This document shows positions 34,967-45,086 of a stretch of 64,000 bases of DNA, one piece after another. Below the pieces are notes generated by a model that was not told the origin of the DNA, did not search any database, and saw nothing but the letters and a program-made list of their open reading frames with translations. Source of the stretch: Fodinicurvata fenggangensis DSM 21160 (GTDB taxonomy: Bacteria > Pseudomonadota > Alphaproteobacteria > Kiloniellales > DSM-21159). The stretch spans positions 124,001 to 188,000 of the forward strand of contig NZ_JMLV01000002.1 of the NCBI RefSeq assembly GCF_000686045.1, in the 5' to 3' direction. The stretch's first letter is position 1, and each line of letters opens with the position of its first letter. A program made the translations under genes and the position numbers.

Positions 34967-36043
34967 TCAGTTCTCGGGGACCAGGAACTGGCGACCGAAC
35001 CAGCGCCAGCGTCCACTTGCAATCGGCAGCGTGCAGTTCAGGCGCGTGCGTCCCTGGGCCAGTGGACCGTCAAAGCGCAACTCGATGCGACGTTCGAGTG
35101 TTTCCAGCTTAACGTCGGGACCGCTGCTGTAGCAGGACAATTGATCCAGGGGGCCGGCAGCTTCGTCGACCGTGAAACCGGCAACCGGTGGATTGTCCTC
35201 TTCACTGACCAGCGGGTTCGCGGGCGTTACGTCCCTGACCGGAAGCGGCAGGGCATTAAGTATCGTATCCAGGCGCTCCGGGTCGCTGTAGTTCTCGTTC
35301 AAGGCAAAGCGCGGAAGGTTGAAGCGGTTCAGCGTGACACCGACCGCGCCCGAATGCTGACCGAAAGCTGCCGTGAAACCGGCGTTTGCGACCAGCTCCT
35401 GCACCTCCGTGGAGCTTTCGCCATAGGGATAGGCGAAAAGCGCTGGAACCTGACCCAGCTCCTTCTTGAACCGTGCGTTGGCGCGTCGGATTTCCTCTTC
35501 GTTCCGTTCCAGGCTTTCCTGGGGCATGCTGGGGTGAGAGGCCGTCTGGTGCCCGATGGTGACCAGGTCGCTTTCGGCCATCTCACGCAGTTCGTCCCAG
35601 GTCATGTAGGGGGCCGTTTCCCGGTCAAGGACATCGGTGGCCACGAACAGTGTAAAGGGCAGACCGGCTGCCTCGAGGCGCGGCCAGGCTTCCGTATAGA
35701 CCGAACGATAGGCATCATCGATGGAAATGGCCACGGCATGCGCGGGCAAGGGCGTTTCCGAATCCAGGGCCGAAACGATCTCCGACAAAGCCAGGACCTC
35801 GTAAGGCCCGCTTTCCAGCTTCTCCAACTGTGCCTCAAACTGATCAAGGGTCACATTGGTGCTGGGATAGTCGCTTTCCCCGAAACGGTGGTACATGAGC
35901 ACATTCGCGCCCTTGTTCAGCTCGGCCTCGCTTACCTGCGCTGCAACCGGAGAGAGGGTGCAGAACGCGAGGACCAGCCCGAGCGTTCCCGCCCGGCAAG
36001 TCGCTTTTGGTCGGACAGGTCCTGTTTCACAGTCGTGCTTCAT
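34967..36043 (-). CDS. Secreted polysaccharide deacetylase
   Basis: This 358-residue protein has a signal peptide (residues about 9-29) and a NodB-type polysaccharide deacetylase domain: ANVLMYHRFGE (first motif), SIDDAYRSVYTEAWP with the metal/catalytic Asp pair, IGHQTASHPSMP with the His ligands, and FAYPYGESS. It removes acetyl groups from surface polysaccharide or peptidoglycan; the substrate is unknown. A C-terminal region of about 110 residues beyond the domain is not recognised. I chose ATG 36043 because the 24 codons upstream are basic and unlike a signal peptide. Confidence 0.88.
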   Translation of the reverse strand: MKHDCETGPVRPKATCRAGTLGLVLAFCTLSPVAAQVSEAELNKGANVLMYHRFGESDYPSTNVTLDQFEAQLEKLESGPYEVLALSEIVSALDSETPLPAHAVAISIDDAYRSVYTEAWPRLEAAGLPFTLFVATDVLDRETAPYMTWDELREMAESDLVTIGHQTASHPSMPQESLERNEEEIRRANARFKKELGQVPALFAYPYGESSTEVQELVANAGFTAAFGQHSGAVGVTLNRFNLPRFALNENYSDPERLDTILNALPLPVRDVTPANPLVSEEDNPPVAGFTVDEAAGPLDQLSCYSSGPDVKLETLERRIELRFDGPLAQGRTRLNCTLPIASGRWRWFGRQFLVPEN

Positions 36044-36240
36044 GATCCGGAAAGCCCCCACTGGGCACGGCCGAACGAAAGCCCGTCCTGGCCTTGCCAC
36101 TGTTTCAACCTTCAAACTACGTCAGTGGCCCACGCAGCGACAAGCCTTCAAAGGTAGATCTTGCCCTTTTCCGACTGTGGCACCACGTGCCACCTGTGCC
36201 CAAGCGACCAACTTTCAGCACAGGAAAAGGAGACACAAAG

Positions 36241-36870
36241 GTGGAAGAAAACATGGATGCCGCGGACGCTCCCGAATCGAAAAGCCTCGACCAGGAGGCC
36301 CTGGACCAGATCTTCCTGCAGGCGCGCACCCATAATGCCTGGCAGGATCGTCCCGTCCCCGACAGCCTGCTGCAACGTCTCTGGAAGACGGCGTGCATGG
36401 GACCGACCAGTGCCAACTGCCTGCCCATGCGCCTTGTCTTCGTGAAATCCGTGGAAGCCAAGGAACAACTGCGCCCCCACTTGGCCAAAGGGAACGAGGA
36501 CAAGACCATGAAGGCACCGGTCACAGCCATCATCGGCTATGACACGGAGTTTCATGAACAGCTGCCGCGCCTCTTTCCCCATGCGGATGCCCGCTCCTGG
36601 TTCGCCGGTGACAGCAAGCAACAGGCCCGGGAGGAAAACGCCTTCCGCAATGGCAGCCTCCAGGGCGCCTACCTGATCATTGCCGCGCGCGCCCTGGGAC
36701 TGGATTGCGGTCCCATGTCGGGTTTCAACAAGGAAGGGGTGGACAAGACCTTTTTTGCCGGTACGACAGTACGCTCGAACTTTCTCTGCAACCTGGGCTA
36801 CGGCGATCCCTCCGTACTGCATGATCGCCTGCCACGCCTTGAATTCGACGAGGCCTGCCGCATCGCATGA
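36241..36870 (+). CDS. RutE-like malonic semialdehyde reductase / nitroreductase family
   Basis: This 209-residue flavoprotein belongs to the nitroreductase family, RutE subgroup. It shows [38 protein letters not shown], then [25 protein letters not shown]. RutE reduces malonic semialdehyde in uracil breakdown in E. coli. No other rut gene is nearby, so a general nitroreductase is possible. GTG at 36241 has a good AGGAG site eight bases before it; an in-frame ATG at 36253 gives four residues less. The stop overlaps tsaB by four bases. Confidence 0.88.
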   Translation: MEENMDAADAPESKSLDQEALDQIFLQARTHNAWQDRPVPDSLLQRLWKTACMGPTSANCLPMRLVFVKSVEAKEQLRPHLAKGNEDKTMKAPVTAIIGYDTEFHEQLPRLFPHADARSWFAGDSKQQAREENAFRNGSLQGAYLIIAARALGLDCGPMSGFNKEGVDKTFFAGTTVRSNFLCNLGYGDPSVLHDRLPRLEFDEACRIA

Positions 36871-37583
36871 CTGCTTCGACATCCGCTTCCCGCGTCATCC
36901 TTGCCATTGACACCTCGGGCTCCGCTGGGTCTGCCGCCCTGGCCCGCGATGGCCGTGTGACAGCCGCCCGATTCGAGATTCGCACACGCGGGCATGCGGA
37001 ACGCCTGTTGCCCATGATCTCCGAAGTGCTGGAAGAGGCCGAAACAGGCTACAGCGACATAACGGGTCTGGCCGTGAGCGTGGGGCCCGGCAGTTTCACC
37101 GGCGTGCGCGTCGGGCTGGCCACGGCCCGAGCGTTTGCCCTTGGCCTGGACTGCCCCCTGCTCTGTCTGGACAGCTTTAGCCTGCTCGCCGAACAGGCGC
37201 ACGAAGCAGGCTACAACCGGACTGCCGAAAACTCCCCCCTGGCGGTCCTGATCGACAGCCGGCGTCAGGACTTTTTCCTGCGCAGCTACGCGCCAAGCGG
37301 AGAACCGCTGGGACCGCCGCTCAGCTGCACACCCGAGGAGCTGGCTGGACAACTGCCAACAGCACACCCCTGGCTTGCCGGAGATGCCGCAGCGCGTGCA
37401 GCAACTTTGCCGGGCCTCGAGATGACCGCCGGCAGGGTCCTGGAGTCGGTATGCCACTGCGATGCGCGTACGCTTGCGCGCTGGGCCAGTAATCCTCGTG
37501 CCCAGGAACAGAGCCTGCCGGCCGCACCGCTCTACCTGCGCGCCCCGGATGTCAGCTATCCCAACAAGGTCGCGGCAAAATGA
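36867..37583 (+). CDS. tsaB: tRNA threonylcarbamoyladenosine biosynthesis protein TsaB
   Basis: This 238-residue ASKHA-fold protein helps TsaD and TsaE add threonylcarbamoyl to A37 of ANN-decoding tRNAs. It shows [30 protein letters not shown] and the conserved [20 protein letters not shown]. Length is normal. It overlaps rimI by four bases (ATGA) and the nitroreductase gene by four, so all three should be translated together. The tsaB-rimI pair is widespread. Confidence 0.96.
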   Translation: MTASTSASRVILAIDTSGSAGSAALARDGRVTAARFEIRTRGHAERLLPMISEVLEEAETGYSDITGLAVSVGPGSFTGVRVGLATARAFALGLDCPLLCLDSFSLLAEQAHEAGYNRTAENSPLAVLIDSRRQDFFLRSYAPSGEPLGPPLSCTPEELAGQLPTAHPWLAGDAAARAATLPGLEMTAGRVLESVCHCDARTLARWASNPRAQEQSLPAAPLYLRAPDVSYPNKVAAK

Positions 37584-38116
37584 GACCCGGCCCCATTGGT
37601 CAGGAACACCTCCAGACGCCCCCCTTCCGGATTGTCACCGGGAGTGAAGCCGACCTGCCGGAGATGGCGACAGCCCATGGCCTCTGCTTTCCGGAAGACC
37701 CCTGGAGCCAGGAGACACTGCAGAGCCTTCTGCAACTGCCGGGATATCGCCTGCGCCTGGCGGGTCCGCCCCAGGCATCAGGTCCCGACGCGACAGCCCC
37801 CACGGCAACACCCACGACGCTGTCCGGCTTCTGCCTGTTCCGCACGGCTGCGGACGAAGCGGAGATCATTACACTGGGCGTGACCCCACAGACCAGGAGA
37901 TGCGGCCTGGCAGGCGCATTGCTGCAGGATCTCTTCAGTCAGGCTCGCCAGGCCAATGCCCGCCATCTGTTCCTGGAAGTAGCCGAGGACAATGGATCAG
38001 CTGTTGCCCTCTATTTGAAGGCCGGATTTACCGTAAAGGGACGCCGTCCGGGTTATTACGACCATGGACGGCCGCAACCAGTGGACGCTCTGGTTATGGA
38101 GTATCATCTTTATTAG
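37580..38116 (+). CDS. rimI: Ribosomal protein alanine N-acetyltransferase RimI
   Basis: This 178-residue GNAT protein acetylates the N-terminal alanine of S18 in E. coli. It has GFCLFRTAADEAEIITLGVTPQTRRCGLAGALLQDLFSQA with the acetyl-CoA loop RRCGLAG and the late ARHLFLEVAEDNGSAVALYLKAGF. An alanine/threonine-rich insert at about residues 62-77 (PDATAPTATPTT) is unusual. It is placed after tsaB with an ATGA overlap and ahead of the AT-rich mucR leader. Confidence 0.92.
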   Translation: MRPGPIGQEHLQTPPFRIVTGSEADLPEMATAHGLCFPEDPWSQETLQSLLQLPGYRLRLAGPPQASGPDATAPTATPTTLSGFCLFRTAADEAEIITLGVTPQTRRCGLAGALLQDLFSQARQANARHLFLEVAEDNGSAVALYLKAGFTVKGRRPGYYDHGRPQPVDALVMEYHLY

Positions 38117-38244
38117 TTTCCCAATTCTTGCTTCTATTTTCCTTGATTGTCAGCAAGAGGACTTTTCCCTTCCCCACACAAATCACCCTGAAATGTGACA
38201 AAAGCGCACAAAGAGAAAAATACTTGCTGCAACAGAAATGTGTA

Positions 38245-38272
38245 TTGTCATCCAAGAGAAAGATTATATATA
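38245..38272 (+). promoter_or_regulatory. Candidate mucR promoter
   Basis: TTGTCA at 38245-38250, a 16-base spacer and TATATA at 38267-38272 make a reasonable sigma70-type promoter, about 31 bases before the mucR ATG. The whole region 38117-38302 is markedly AT-rich. MucR proteins are known to bind AT-rich DNA with TA steps and often repress their own gene, so autoregulation is plausible. Confidence 0.55.
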
Positions 38273-38302
38273 AAGGCTCGAAACTGTTAAAGAGAAAGAG
38301 CG

Positions 38303-38707
38303 ATGAGCGAAGAGCCAAAAATCAGCGAACTATTATCACTGACCAGCAACATAGTCGCAGCCCACGTTTCCAATAATGCCGTGGCACCTGCTGACGTACC
38401 CGGCCTGATTCGCGAGGTCTATTCGACCTTGGCAAATGTAGGCCAGGATACTGTGAAGGAGCCCGAGAAGCCGACCCCGGCCGTTGCAATCAAGAAGTCG
38501 ATTACGCCCGACTATCTGATCTGTCTTGAGGACGGCAAGAAGCTGAAGATGCTCAAGCGGCACCTGAAGACGGCCTACAACATGACGCCGGAAGAATATC
38601 GCGAGAAGTGGGGACTGCCGGCCGACTATCCCATGGTTGCTCCCAATTACGCCCGGCAGCGCAGCAAGCTGGCCAAGGACATCGGTCTCGGCAAGCGTGC
38701 AAAGTAA
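38303..38707 (+). CDS. mucR: MucR/Ros family transcriptional regulator
   Basis: This 134-residue regulator is typical of alphaproteobacteria. The N-terminal part (residues 1-50) is an oligomerisation region. The C-terminal Ros zinc-finger domain shows DYLICLEDGKKLKMLKRHL (C74, H87) and NMTPEEYREKWGLPADYPMVAPNYA. Only one of the two canonical Cys is present, as is common in MucR. Members control exopolysaccharide, motility and virulence genes by binding AT-rich promoters, in an H-NS-like way. It is a single-gene unit followed by fur on the same strand. Confidence 0.95.
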   Translation: MSEEPKISELLSLTSNIVAAHVSNNAVAPADVPGLIREVYSTLANVGQDTVKEPEKPTPAVAIKKSITPDYLICLEDGKKLKMLKRHLKTAYNMTPEEYREKWGLPADYPMVAPNYARQRSKLAKDIGLGKRAK

Positions 38708-38771
38708 TCCATCGCTTCCCGCCGGCAAGGCCGCTCAGGAAATCCATTGCGTAGCATCCCCCCGTTTCGGC

Positions 38772-38777
38772 TATAAT
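38772..38777 (+). promoter_or_regulatory. Candidate -10 box of fur promoter
   Basis: A perfect TATAAT lies 30 bases before the fur GTG. The best -35 is TTGCGT at 38747-38752, with a spacer of 19 bases, so the pair is imperfect. Transcription would begin near 38785. No clear Fur box was seen around it. Confidence 0.45.
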
Positions 38778-38806
38778 GCCTATGGATCAGGGAAAGCTGC
38801 GAGAAG

Positions 38807-39283
38807 GTGATGCCGGAACGTATTGAGCAACTTTGCGCCGAACGCGGGCTGAAAATGACCGAGCAGAGGCGCGTCATTGCACGCGTCCTGTCCCAGGCCA
38901 CGGACCATCCCGATGTCGAGCAGCTCTACCAGCGTGCCTCCGAAGTGGACCCGCGCATCTCGATTGCAACGGTCTACCGCACTGTCAAGCTGTTCGAGGA
39001 ATCCGGTATTCTGGAACGCCACGACTTCGGCGACGGGCGCTCGCGTTACGAAGAGGCGACCGAGGACCATCACGATCACCTGATCGATATGCAGAGTGGC
39101 GACGTCATCGAATTCTACAATGAAGAGATCGAACGTCTGCAGCAGGAAATCGCTCACAAGCTCGGCTACCGCCTGATCGATCATCGCCTGGAACTCTATG
39201 CGGTCAAGCTGAAGGATTGGGAAAAGGACGGGCCCATTCAGGAATCCGAGGCGAGCGTGAAACGCCGCAGGCGTGTGGGCTGA
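38807..39283 (+). CDS. fur: Fur family transcriptional regulator
   Basis: This 158-residue regulator has a winged helix with ISIATVYRTVKLFEESGILERHDFGDGRSRYE and a dimer domain with DHHDHLIDMQSGDVIEF. It has His88, His89 and His91 of the regulatory metal site. The CxxC structural zinc site of E. coli Fur is missing (IDMQSGD instead), as in the Fur/Mur proteins of many alphaproteobacteria, which may answer to iron or manganese. GTG at 38807 and ATG at 38810 are both possible starts. A long frame on the opposite strand is a shadow. Confidence 0.93.
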   Translation: MMPERIEQLCAERGLKMTEQRRVIARVLSQATDHPDVEQLYQRASEVDPRISIATVYRTVKLFEESGILERHDFGDGRSRYEEATEDHHDHLIDMQSGDVIEFYNEEIERLQQEIAHKLGYRLIDHRLELYAVKLKDWEKDGPIQESEASVKRRRRVG

Positions 39284-39340
39284 TCCGTGGGGCATGCCGC
39301 AGGGGACAGCCGGGATTTTGTGAACAGGGAAAGCGATAAC

Positions 39341-40177
39341 ATGGAGTTGACAGCGGACGGATTGCCGCGGCCTGTCGATGTGAAGTCCAAGGACCTGCAT
39401 ATTCGACTGGCCGAGACTCCGGACGAGGTTCGGCTTGCACAACAGCTGCGCTATCAGGTTTTCGTCGAGGAAATGGCGGTCGTGCCCTCGGACGAAATGC
39501 GCCGCGAAGGCCGGGAATTCGATTCCTATGACCCCTACTGCGATCACCTTCTGGTTTTCGACAACTCTCCCGACGCCTCGCCACAGAAAGTGATCGCCAC
39601 CTATCGCTTCATGCGTCGTGAGCAGGCGCGCAAGGCGGGTCAGTTCTATACCCAGGGCGAATACGACATCTCGCCCTTGCTGGATTATCCCGGCGAGATC
39701 ATGGAACTTGGGCGTTCCTGCGTTCATCGCGATCACCGCACCGGTATCGGCATGCAGGTGCTCTGGCGCGGCATTGCCGCCTATGTCATGCACTTCAACG
39801 TGGACCTGATGTTCGGCTGCGCCAGCCTGTTCGGCACCGACGTGGACAAGCTGGCACTGCCGCTCGCCTATCTGCACCACAACCACATTGCGCCCGAGAA
39901 CCTGCGCCCGCGCGCCCTGCCCGAACTCTACACCGACATGAACCTGCTGACGTCGGAGGAGATCGATGCGAAGGCAGCCCTGATGAGTCTGCCGCCGCTG
40001 ATCAAGGGGTACCTGCGCCTGGGTGGCTGGGTCGGCGACGGTGCCGTGGTCGATCATTCCTTCGGCACGACCGATGTCTGTGTCGTGGTCAAGACCGATG
40101 GCGTGACCGAGAAATACCGCAAGCACCTGACCCGCGGCGAGGGCGAGACACGCCCGACCTCCGGTGAGGGACACTGA
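39341..40177 (+). CDS. olsB: L-ornithine N-alpha-acyltransferase (OlsB)
   Basis: This 278-residue GNAT-like enzyme makes lyso-ornithine lipid from ornithine and a 3-hydroxyacyl-ACP. It has RLAETPDEVRLAQQLRYQVFVEEM, IATYRFMRREQARKAGQFYTQGEYDISPLL, and MELGRSCVHRDHRTGIGMQVLWRGIAAYV, all diagnostic of OlsB and hemolysin-like acyltransferases. The ATG at 39341 has an AGGGAAAG site. The next gene, five bases on, is an olsA-like acyltransferase, so the two should make ornithine lipid, a phosphorus-free membrane lipid. Confidence 0.9.
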   Translation: MELTADGLPRPVDVKSKDLHIRLAETPDEVRLAQQLRYQVFVEEMAVVPSDEMRREGREFDSYDPYCDHLLVFDNSPDASPQKVIATYRFMRREQARKAGQFYTQGEYDISPLLDYPGEIMELGRSCVHRDHRTGIGMQVLWRGIAAYVMHFNVDLMFGCASLFGTDVDKLALPLAYLHHNHIAPENLRPRALPELYTDMNLLTSEEIDAKAALMSLPPLIKGYLRLGGWVGDGAVVDHSFGTTDVCVVVKTDGVTEKYRKHLTRGEGETRPTSGEGH

Positions 40178-40182
40178 GGGAT

Positions 40183-41088
40183 GTGGGTACACGGACAGTG
40201 AGTGCCACGCCGACCGCTGCCCTGGGATCTCCCCTGCTGTCCTTGCGGCGGATCCTGCTGTTCACGATCTTCACCCTGGTCCTGCTGCCCGTTCAGGCCG
40301 TTCTCGTCGCGCTGAGCGCGGACAGGGCGCGCGATTTCCCCTACTGGTACCATCGCCAGGTCTGCCGCATCCTGGGCATCGAGGTGCAGCGCCGCGGCCA
40401 GCAGTCCGAAGACGCCCCCACGCTGTATGCCTGCAACCACGTCTCCTACCTGGACATTCCCGTCCTGGGCCGCTGCATCAAGGGCAGCTTCATTGCCAAG
40501 GCCGAGATCGCGCACTGGCCCTTCTTCAGCTGGCTGGCCAAGCTGCAGCGCTCGGTCTTTGTCGAGCGCCGTTCAAGCCGCACGGCCGATCACAGGGACC
40601 AGATCGCAAGCCGCCTCGAACAGGATGACAACCTGATCCTCTTTCCCGAAGGCACAAGTGGTGACGGCAACCGCGTCCTGCCCTTCAAGTCCGCCCTCTT
40701 CTCGGTGGCCGAACGGCGTCCTCACGACCAGCCCTTGACAGTTCAGCCCGTCTCCATCACCTACAGCCATCTCGACGGACTGCCGCTGGGACGCTTCCTG
40801 CGGCCCTATTTTGCCTGGTACGGCGACATGGAGCTGCCGGACCATGCATGGCGGGCCCTGGGCTTGGGACGCCTGACCGTCATCGTGGAATTTCATCCAC
40901 CGGTGACGCTGAAGGACTTCGGCTCACGCAAGGCCCTGGCCCAGCACTGCGAGGCGATGGTGTCGACCGGTGTCATGCGGGCCCTGACGGGCCGCGAACC
41001 CGAGGATGAAAGTCGCGACGAACGGGACGACAGCCTGGAAGACAGCGAGAAGAACCCCGACGAGGATGCCGGCGTTGTCGCGCGCTGA
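40183..41088 (+). CDS. olsA: 1-acylglycerol-3-phosphate / lyso-ornithine lipid acyltransferase (PlsC/OlsA type)
   Basis: This 301-residue membrane-bound acyltransferase has an N-terminal helix (LLFTIFTLVLLPVQAVLV), the HX4D motif in ACNHVSYLDIPVL, and FPEGTSGDGNRVLPFKSALF. The place after olsB favours OlsA, which adds the second acyl chain to lyso-ornithine lipid; PlsC in phospholipid synthesis is the alternative, and some enzymes do both. An acidic C-terminal tail of about 30 residues is unusual. Start is GTG at 40183; the Shine-Dalgarno is close to it. Confidence 0.87.
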   Translation: MGTRTVSATPTAALGSPLLSLRRILLFTIFTLVLLPVQAVLVALSADRARDFPYWYHRQVCRILGIEVQRRGQQSEDAPTLYACNHVSYLDIPVLGRCIKGSFIAKAEIAHWPFFSWLAKLQRSVFVERRSSRTADHRDQIASRLEQDDNLILFPEGTSGDGNRVLPFKSALFSVAERRPHDQPLTVQPVSITYSHLDGLPLGRFLRPYFAWYGDMELPDHAWRALGLGRLTVIVEFHPPVTLKDFGSRKALAQHCEAMVSTGVMRALTGREPEDESRDERDDSLEDSEKNPDEDAGVVAR

Positions 41089-41162
41089 TCTCTGGTGCTA
41101 ATGTGTAACCATGGTGGGGTCGGGAAATCCGCCACCCCCCAAAGAACGATGCGAGTTGGAGT

Positions 41163-42572
41163 GTGACGAAGGGCCTCTACATCAAGACCTACGGCTGCCA
41201 GATGAATGTCTATGATTCCGCCCGCATGGCGGATCTGCTGGCGCCACTTGGCTATGGCGACGTCGCGCAGCCCGAGGCAGCCGACCTGATCATCCTGAAC
41301 ACCTGCCACATTCGCGAGAAGGCCAGTGAAAAGGTCTTTTCGGAGTTGGGACGTCTGCGCCATTTCAAGGAACAGGCGGCCGCCGACGGCCGGCAGATGC
41401 TGCTGGCCGTTGCAGGCTGTGTGGCCCAGGCCGAAGGCGAGGAGATCGTCCGGCGTGCGCCGCAGGTGGACATGGTCTTCGGTCCCCAGACCTATCATCG
41501 CCTGCCGGAACTTGTGGCGCGCGCCACCGAGCATGGCGAACGCGGCCTGGTGGACACCGACTTCCCGGTGGACTCCAAGTTCGATTCCCTGCCTGAAGAG
41601 CATCTGGGCGACGAAGCCTCGGCTTTCCTCTCGATCCAGGAAGGTTGCGACAAGTTCTGCACATTCTGTGTCGTACCCTATACGCGCGGTGCCGAATTCT
41701 CGCGCCCTGTCACAGCCATCGTCGCCGAAGCCGAAAGCCTGGCCCGGCGCGGTGTGCGCGAGGTCACGCTGCTGGGCCAGAACGTCAACGCCTATCATGG
41801 CGAGGGACCCGACGGACGAACCTGGGGCCTGGGCCGCCTGTTGCGCCGTCTGGCCGAGATCGAGGGGCTGGAACGCCTGCGCTACACCACGTCGCATCCG
41901 CGTGATGTCGACGATGAACTGATCGCCGCGCATCGCGATGAACCCAGGATCATGCCCTTCCTGCACCTGCCGGTGCAGTCCGGTTCCGATCGCATTCTCG
42001 AGGTCATGAACCGCAAGCACACGGCCGATTTCTACTACCGTGTCGTGGATCAACTGCGCACGGCCCAGCCCGACCTGGCCTTGTCCTCGGATTTCATTGT
42101 CGGCTTCCCGGGCGAGCGCGACGAGGATTTTGCCGACACTTTGAAGCTGGTCACCGATATCGGCTTCACCCAGGCCTATTCCTTCAAGTACAGCCCGCGT
42201 CCCGGAACTCCGGCTGCGGATATCGCCGAGCAGGTACCGGCCGACGTGGCCTCGGAACGGCTGGCCACGCTGCAGAACCTGCTGAACGAACAGCAGATGG
42301 CCTTCAACCGGGCCCTGGTAGGGCGGCGCATGCCAATCCTGCTCGAGCGGCCGGGCAAGTATGAGGGCCAATTGATCGGACGCAGCCCCTACATGACCTC
42401 CGTGGTCGTGGAGGCCCCGTCCCGGCTGATCGGGCAGTTGGTGGACGCCGACATCCATGAAGCCCATGCCAACTCACTGAGCGGCTCCGTTGTCACGAGA
42501 GAGCCCGGAGACGGCATGTCCCCTGCCGCAGCCAGCGGCGAGGCAGAGAGCGAAACGAGGGCCACAGCTTGA
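41163..42572 (+). CDS. miaB: tRNA-2-methylthio-N6-dimethylallyladenosine synthase MiaB
   Basis: This 469-residue radical SAM methylthiotransferase adds the ms2 group to i6A37 of tRNA. The N-terminal UPF0004 domain has cysteines C12, C48 and C86, the ligands of the second cluster. The radical SAM motif is C162-x3-C166-x2-C169 ([16 protein letters not shown]). A TRAM domain at the C terminus binds tRNA. Start is GTG at 41163. The order miaB-phoH-ybeY-corC-lnt is highly conserved in alphaproteobacteria. The stop overlaps the phoH start. Confidence 0.97.
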   Translation: MTKGLYIKTYGCQMNVYDSARMADLLAPLGYGDVAQPEAADLIILNTCHIREKASEKVFSELGRLRHFKEQAAADGRQMLLAVAGCVAQAEGEEIVRRAPQVDMVFGPQTYHRLPELVARATEHGERGLVDTDFPVDSKFDSLPEEHLGDEASAFLSIQEGCDKFCTFCVVPYTRGAEFSRPVTAIVAEAESLARRGVREVTLLGQNVNAYHGEGPDGRTWGLGRLLRRLAEIEGLERLRYTTSHPRDVDDELIAAHRDEPRIMPFLHLPVQSGSDRILEVMNRKHTADFYYRVVDQLRTAQPDLALSSDFIVGFPGERDEDFADTLKLVTDIGFTQAYSFKYSPRPGTPAADIAEQVPADVASERLATLQNLLNEQQMAFNRALVGRRMPILLERPGKYEGQLIGRSPYMTSVVVEAPSRLIGQLVDADIHEAHANSLSGSVVTREPGDGMSPAAASGEAESETRATA

Positions 42573-43600
42573 CCGGCGATCCGCTTCAGATCGAATTCGA
42601 CGACAATTCTCTGCTGCCGCTGCTGTTCGGCCAACACGATGAAAACCTGGTGCGCCTCGAACGCCAGCTGGGCGTCTCACTGTCCTCTTTCGGCAACCTC
42701 GTTACCGTCAGCGGACCGGAAGACTCCCGCATGGCGGCCAAGCAGGCACTTCAGGCCCTCTATCAACGCCTGAAGAAGGGCATGGATGTGGACAGCGCCG
42801 AGGTGGATGCCGCCGCCCGCCTGGCCTCAGGGCGCAGCGCGGAAGGTTCCGAGACTTCACTGAATGCAATGCACGGCGGAGACTTGAAGCTGATCACGCG
42901 CAAGCGCCACGTCACTCCGCGTTCGCCGGGCCAGATCGCCTACGTGAAAGCCTTGCTGTCCAATGAGCTGGTCTTCGGCATCGGGCCGGCCGGTACCGGG
43001 AAGACCTATCTGGCCGTGGCCACGGCCGTCAGCTTCCTGATGAAAGGTCAGGTCGACCGCATCATTCTCTCACGCCCCGCGGTGGAGGCCGGCGAACGCC
43101 TGGGTTTCCTGCCCGGCGACATGAAAGAGAAGGTCGATCCCTACCTGCGGCCGCTCTACGACGCCCTGCATGACCTGATGCCCGGCGACCAGGTGGCGCG
43201 GCGCATGGAAACGGGCGAGATCGAGATTGCGCCCCTGGCCTTCATGCGCGGGCGCACCCTGTCCAATGCCTTTGTCATCCTGGACGAGGCCCAGAACAGC
43301 ACGCCCGTGCAGATGAAGATGTTCCTGACCCGCCTGGGCGAGAATGGCCGCATGGTGGTGACCGGCGACCTCAGTCAGGTGGACCTGCCACGCGGCCAGC
43401 CCTCGGGCCTGCGCGATGCGGCCTACCTGCTGGCACAGCTTGACGGTGTCGGTTTCGTGCAGTTCACGGATACGGACGTGGTCCGCCATCCCCTGGTCAC
43501 CCGGATCGTGCGCGCCTACGAGAACCGGGATGCCGGGGGCACGCGGGAAAAGGACCTCTTCGAACGCTCACCCCGGGGCCAGGAGGTCGAGGAGTCATGA
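42569..43600 (+). CDS. phoH: PhoH-like protein (PhoL ATPase)
   Basis: This 343-residue PhoH family ATPase has Walker [10 protein letters not shown] at residues 139-147, Walker [10 protein letters not shown], and the family's [35 protein letters not shown]-like N-terminal region precedes it. The enzyme is linked to RNA metabolism with YbeY. The start is TTG at 42569, overlapping the miaB stop by four bases; no ATG is better. The stop overlaps ybeY by four bases. Confidence 0.95.
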   Translation: MTGDPLQIEFDDNSLLPLLFGQHDENLVRLERQLGVSLSSFGNLVTVSGPEDSRMAAKQALQALYQRLKKGMDVDSAEVDAAARLASGRSAEGSETSLNAMHGGDLKLITRKRHVTPRSPGQIAYVKALLSNELVFGIGPAGTGKTYLAVATAVSFLMKGQVDRIILSRPAVEAGERLGFLPGDMKEKVDPYLRPLYDALHDLMPGDQVARRMETGEIEIAPLAFMRGRTLSNAFVILDEAQNSTPVQMKMFLTRLGENGRMVVTGDLSQVDLPRGQPSGLRDAAYLLAQLDGVGFVQFTDTDVVRHPLVTRIVRAYENRDAGGTREKDLFERSPRGQEVEES

Positions 43601-44130
43601 ACGACGAACCTCCAAGTCCCTCGGGACTGACCGAATACGCCCGAGACATCGACATCATCCATGAAAGCGAGGCCTGGCAGGCGGCCCTGCCGGAGGCAGA
43701 TGCGCTGTTGCACGAAACGGTCCTTCTGGGACTGCGCGGACTGGAGGAGAACCTGGAGGTCTGTGTGGTCCTGGCGGACGACCTGCTTCTGCAGGAATTG
43801 AACCGGAATTTCCGCGACAAGGACCGGCCCACCAACGTCCTCTCCTTCCCCAGCGACGACCTCCTGCCCGACGGCATGCGCCTGCTGGGAGATGTCGTGC
43901 TGTCCTATGACACCTGTGCAGATGAAGCCCGCGAACAGGGCAAGAGCCTGCGTGACCACGCACGCCACCTGACCCTGCACGGTGTTCTTCACCTGCTGGG
44001 CCATGATCACGAAGCGGCGGAAGACGCCGAGGAAATGGAAAGACTGGAGGTAGAACTGCTCGCCGAACTGGGCGTTGCCAATCCCTATGCGGAAGGCACG
44101 CGCGAGCCGGCGGGAAAAGGCGAACCATGA
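43597..44130 (+). CDS. ybeY: Endoribonuclease YbeY
   Basis: This 177-residue metalloprotein is involved in 16S rRNA 3' end maturation and ribosome quality control. The zinc site is H128-x3-H132-x5-H138 in LHGVLHLLGHDHEAA. RDKDRPTNVLSFPSDD and LGDVVLSYDT are the other family blocks. It overlaps both neighbours, phoH and corC, by four bases, so translation is tightly coupled. Confidence 0.96.
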   Translation: MNDEPPSPSGLTEYARDIDIIHESEAWQAALPEADALLHETVLLGLRGLEENLEVCVVLADDLLLQELNRNFRDKDRPTNVLSFPSDDLLPDGMRLLGDVVLSYDTCADEAREQGKSLRDHARHLTLHGVLHLLGHDHEAAEDAEEMERLEVELLAELGVANPYAEGTREPAGKGEP

Positions 44131-45086
44131 GCGGACAAGAAACGACTTCAGGCCTGTCTGACGACACAACGAACGGTTCCAACGGATCCTCTGACGAATC
44201 CGGAGGGCTGGCCCGCGCCCTTGGCTGGATCATGGCGCGACTGCGCGGACGCAACGGCGAATCCCAGCAGTTGCGCGACACCCTGGAAGAGATCATCGGG
44301 GAAATCGACGAGAACGACGAGGAAGCCAACTCGCCGATCAGCGGTCACGAGCGCATGCTGCTGGCCAATGTCTTCAAGCTGCGCCACCTGACAGCCTATG
44401 ACGTGATGGTGCCGCGCGCCGATATCGTGGCCGCTCCGCTTGAGACTGGCTATGACGAACTGGTCGAGATGCATGCGGAGGCCGGGCACAGCCGCCTGCC
44501 CGTCTATCGGGATTCCCTCGATGACGTGGTGGGCATGGTTCACATCAAGGACGTGATCACAGGCACCCGCGAGAAGTCGCGATTTCGCCTGGCCAATATC
44601 CTGCGGCCCATCGAGTTCGTGGCCCCCTCGATGCGTGTCCTCGACCTGCTGCTCGAGATGCGGGTCAAGCGCAGCCACATGGCCCTGGTGGTCGATGAAT
44701 TCGGTGGCATCGATGGCCTGATCACCATCGAGGACCTGGTCGAGGAAATCGTCGGCGAGATCGACGACGAGCACGACGAGCAGGAAGCCCCCAAGATGAC
44801 CTGGCGTCAGGATGGCACACTGGTCGCCGATGCCCGCACCCCTATCGAGGACTTCGAGGAGGAAGTGGGCGCGATCCTTTCCGAGGATGAACGCGAGGAG
44901 GATATCGACACCCTGGGCGGACTGGTGTTCTACTTGGCCGGACGCATTCCGGCGCGCGGGGAACTGATCCATCATTCCGCCTCCGGAATCACCTTCGAAG
45001 TCCTGCAGGCCGACCTGCGACGCATCCGCCGGCTTCGCATCCGAGACCTGCCGAACACCCCGCAGGGAGCGGACACGGACTCGTGA
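44127..45086 (+). CDS. corC: CorC/HlyC family CBS-domain protein
   Basis: This 319-residue cytosolic protein has two CBS domains, the first starting at [19 protein letters not shown] and the second around [51 protein letters not shown], then a CorC_HlyC domain. It binds adenosine nucleotides and is linked to magnesium and cobalt efflux in enterobacteria. It lacks the membrane DUF21 domain of longer relatives. Placed between ybeY and lnt as in most proteobacteria. Confidence 0.93.
   Translation: MSGQETTSGLSDDTTNGSNGSSDESGGLARALGWIMARLRGRNGESQQLRDTLEEIIGEIDENDEEANSPISGHERMLLANVFKLRHLTAYDVMVPRADIVAAPLETGYDELVEMHAEAGHSRLPVYRDSLDDVVGMVHIKDVITGTREKSRFRLANILRPIEFVAPSMRVLDLLLEMRVKRSHMALVVDEFGGIDGLITIEDLVEEIVGEIDDEHDEQEAPKMTWRQDGTLVADARTPIEDFEEEVGAILSEDEREEDIDTLGGLVFYLAGRIPARGELIHHSASGITFEVLQADLRRIRRLRIRDLPNTPQGADTDS

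Noticed and set aside
38780-40192. Long minus-strand frame opposite fur and olsB
   Set aside because: Antisense of two recognised genes; no family features.
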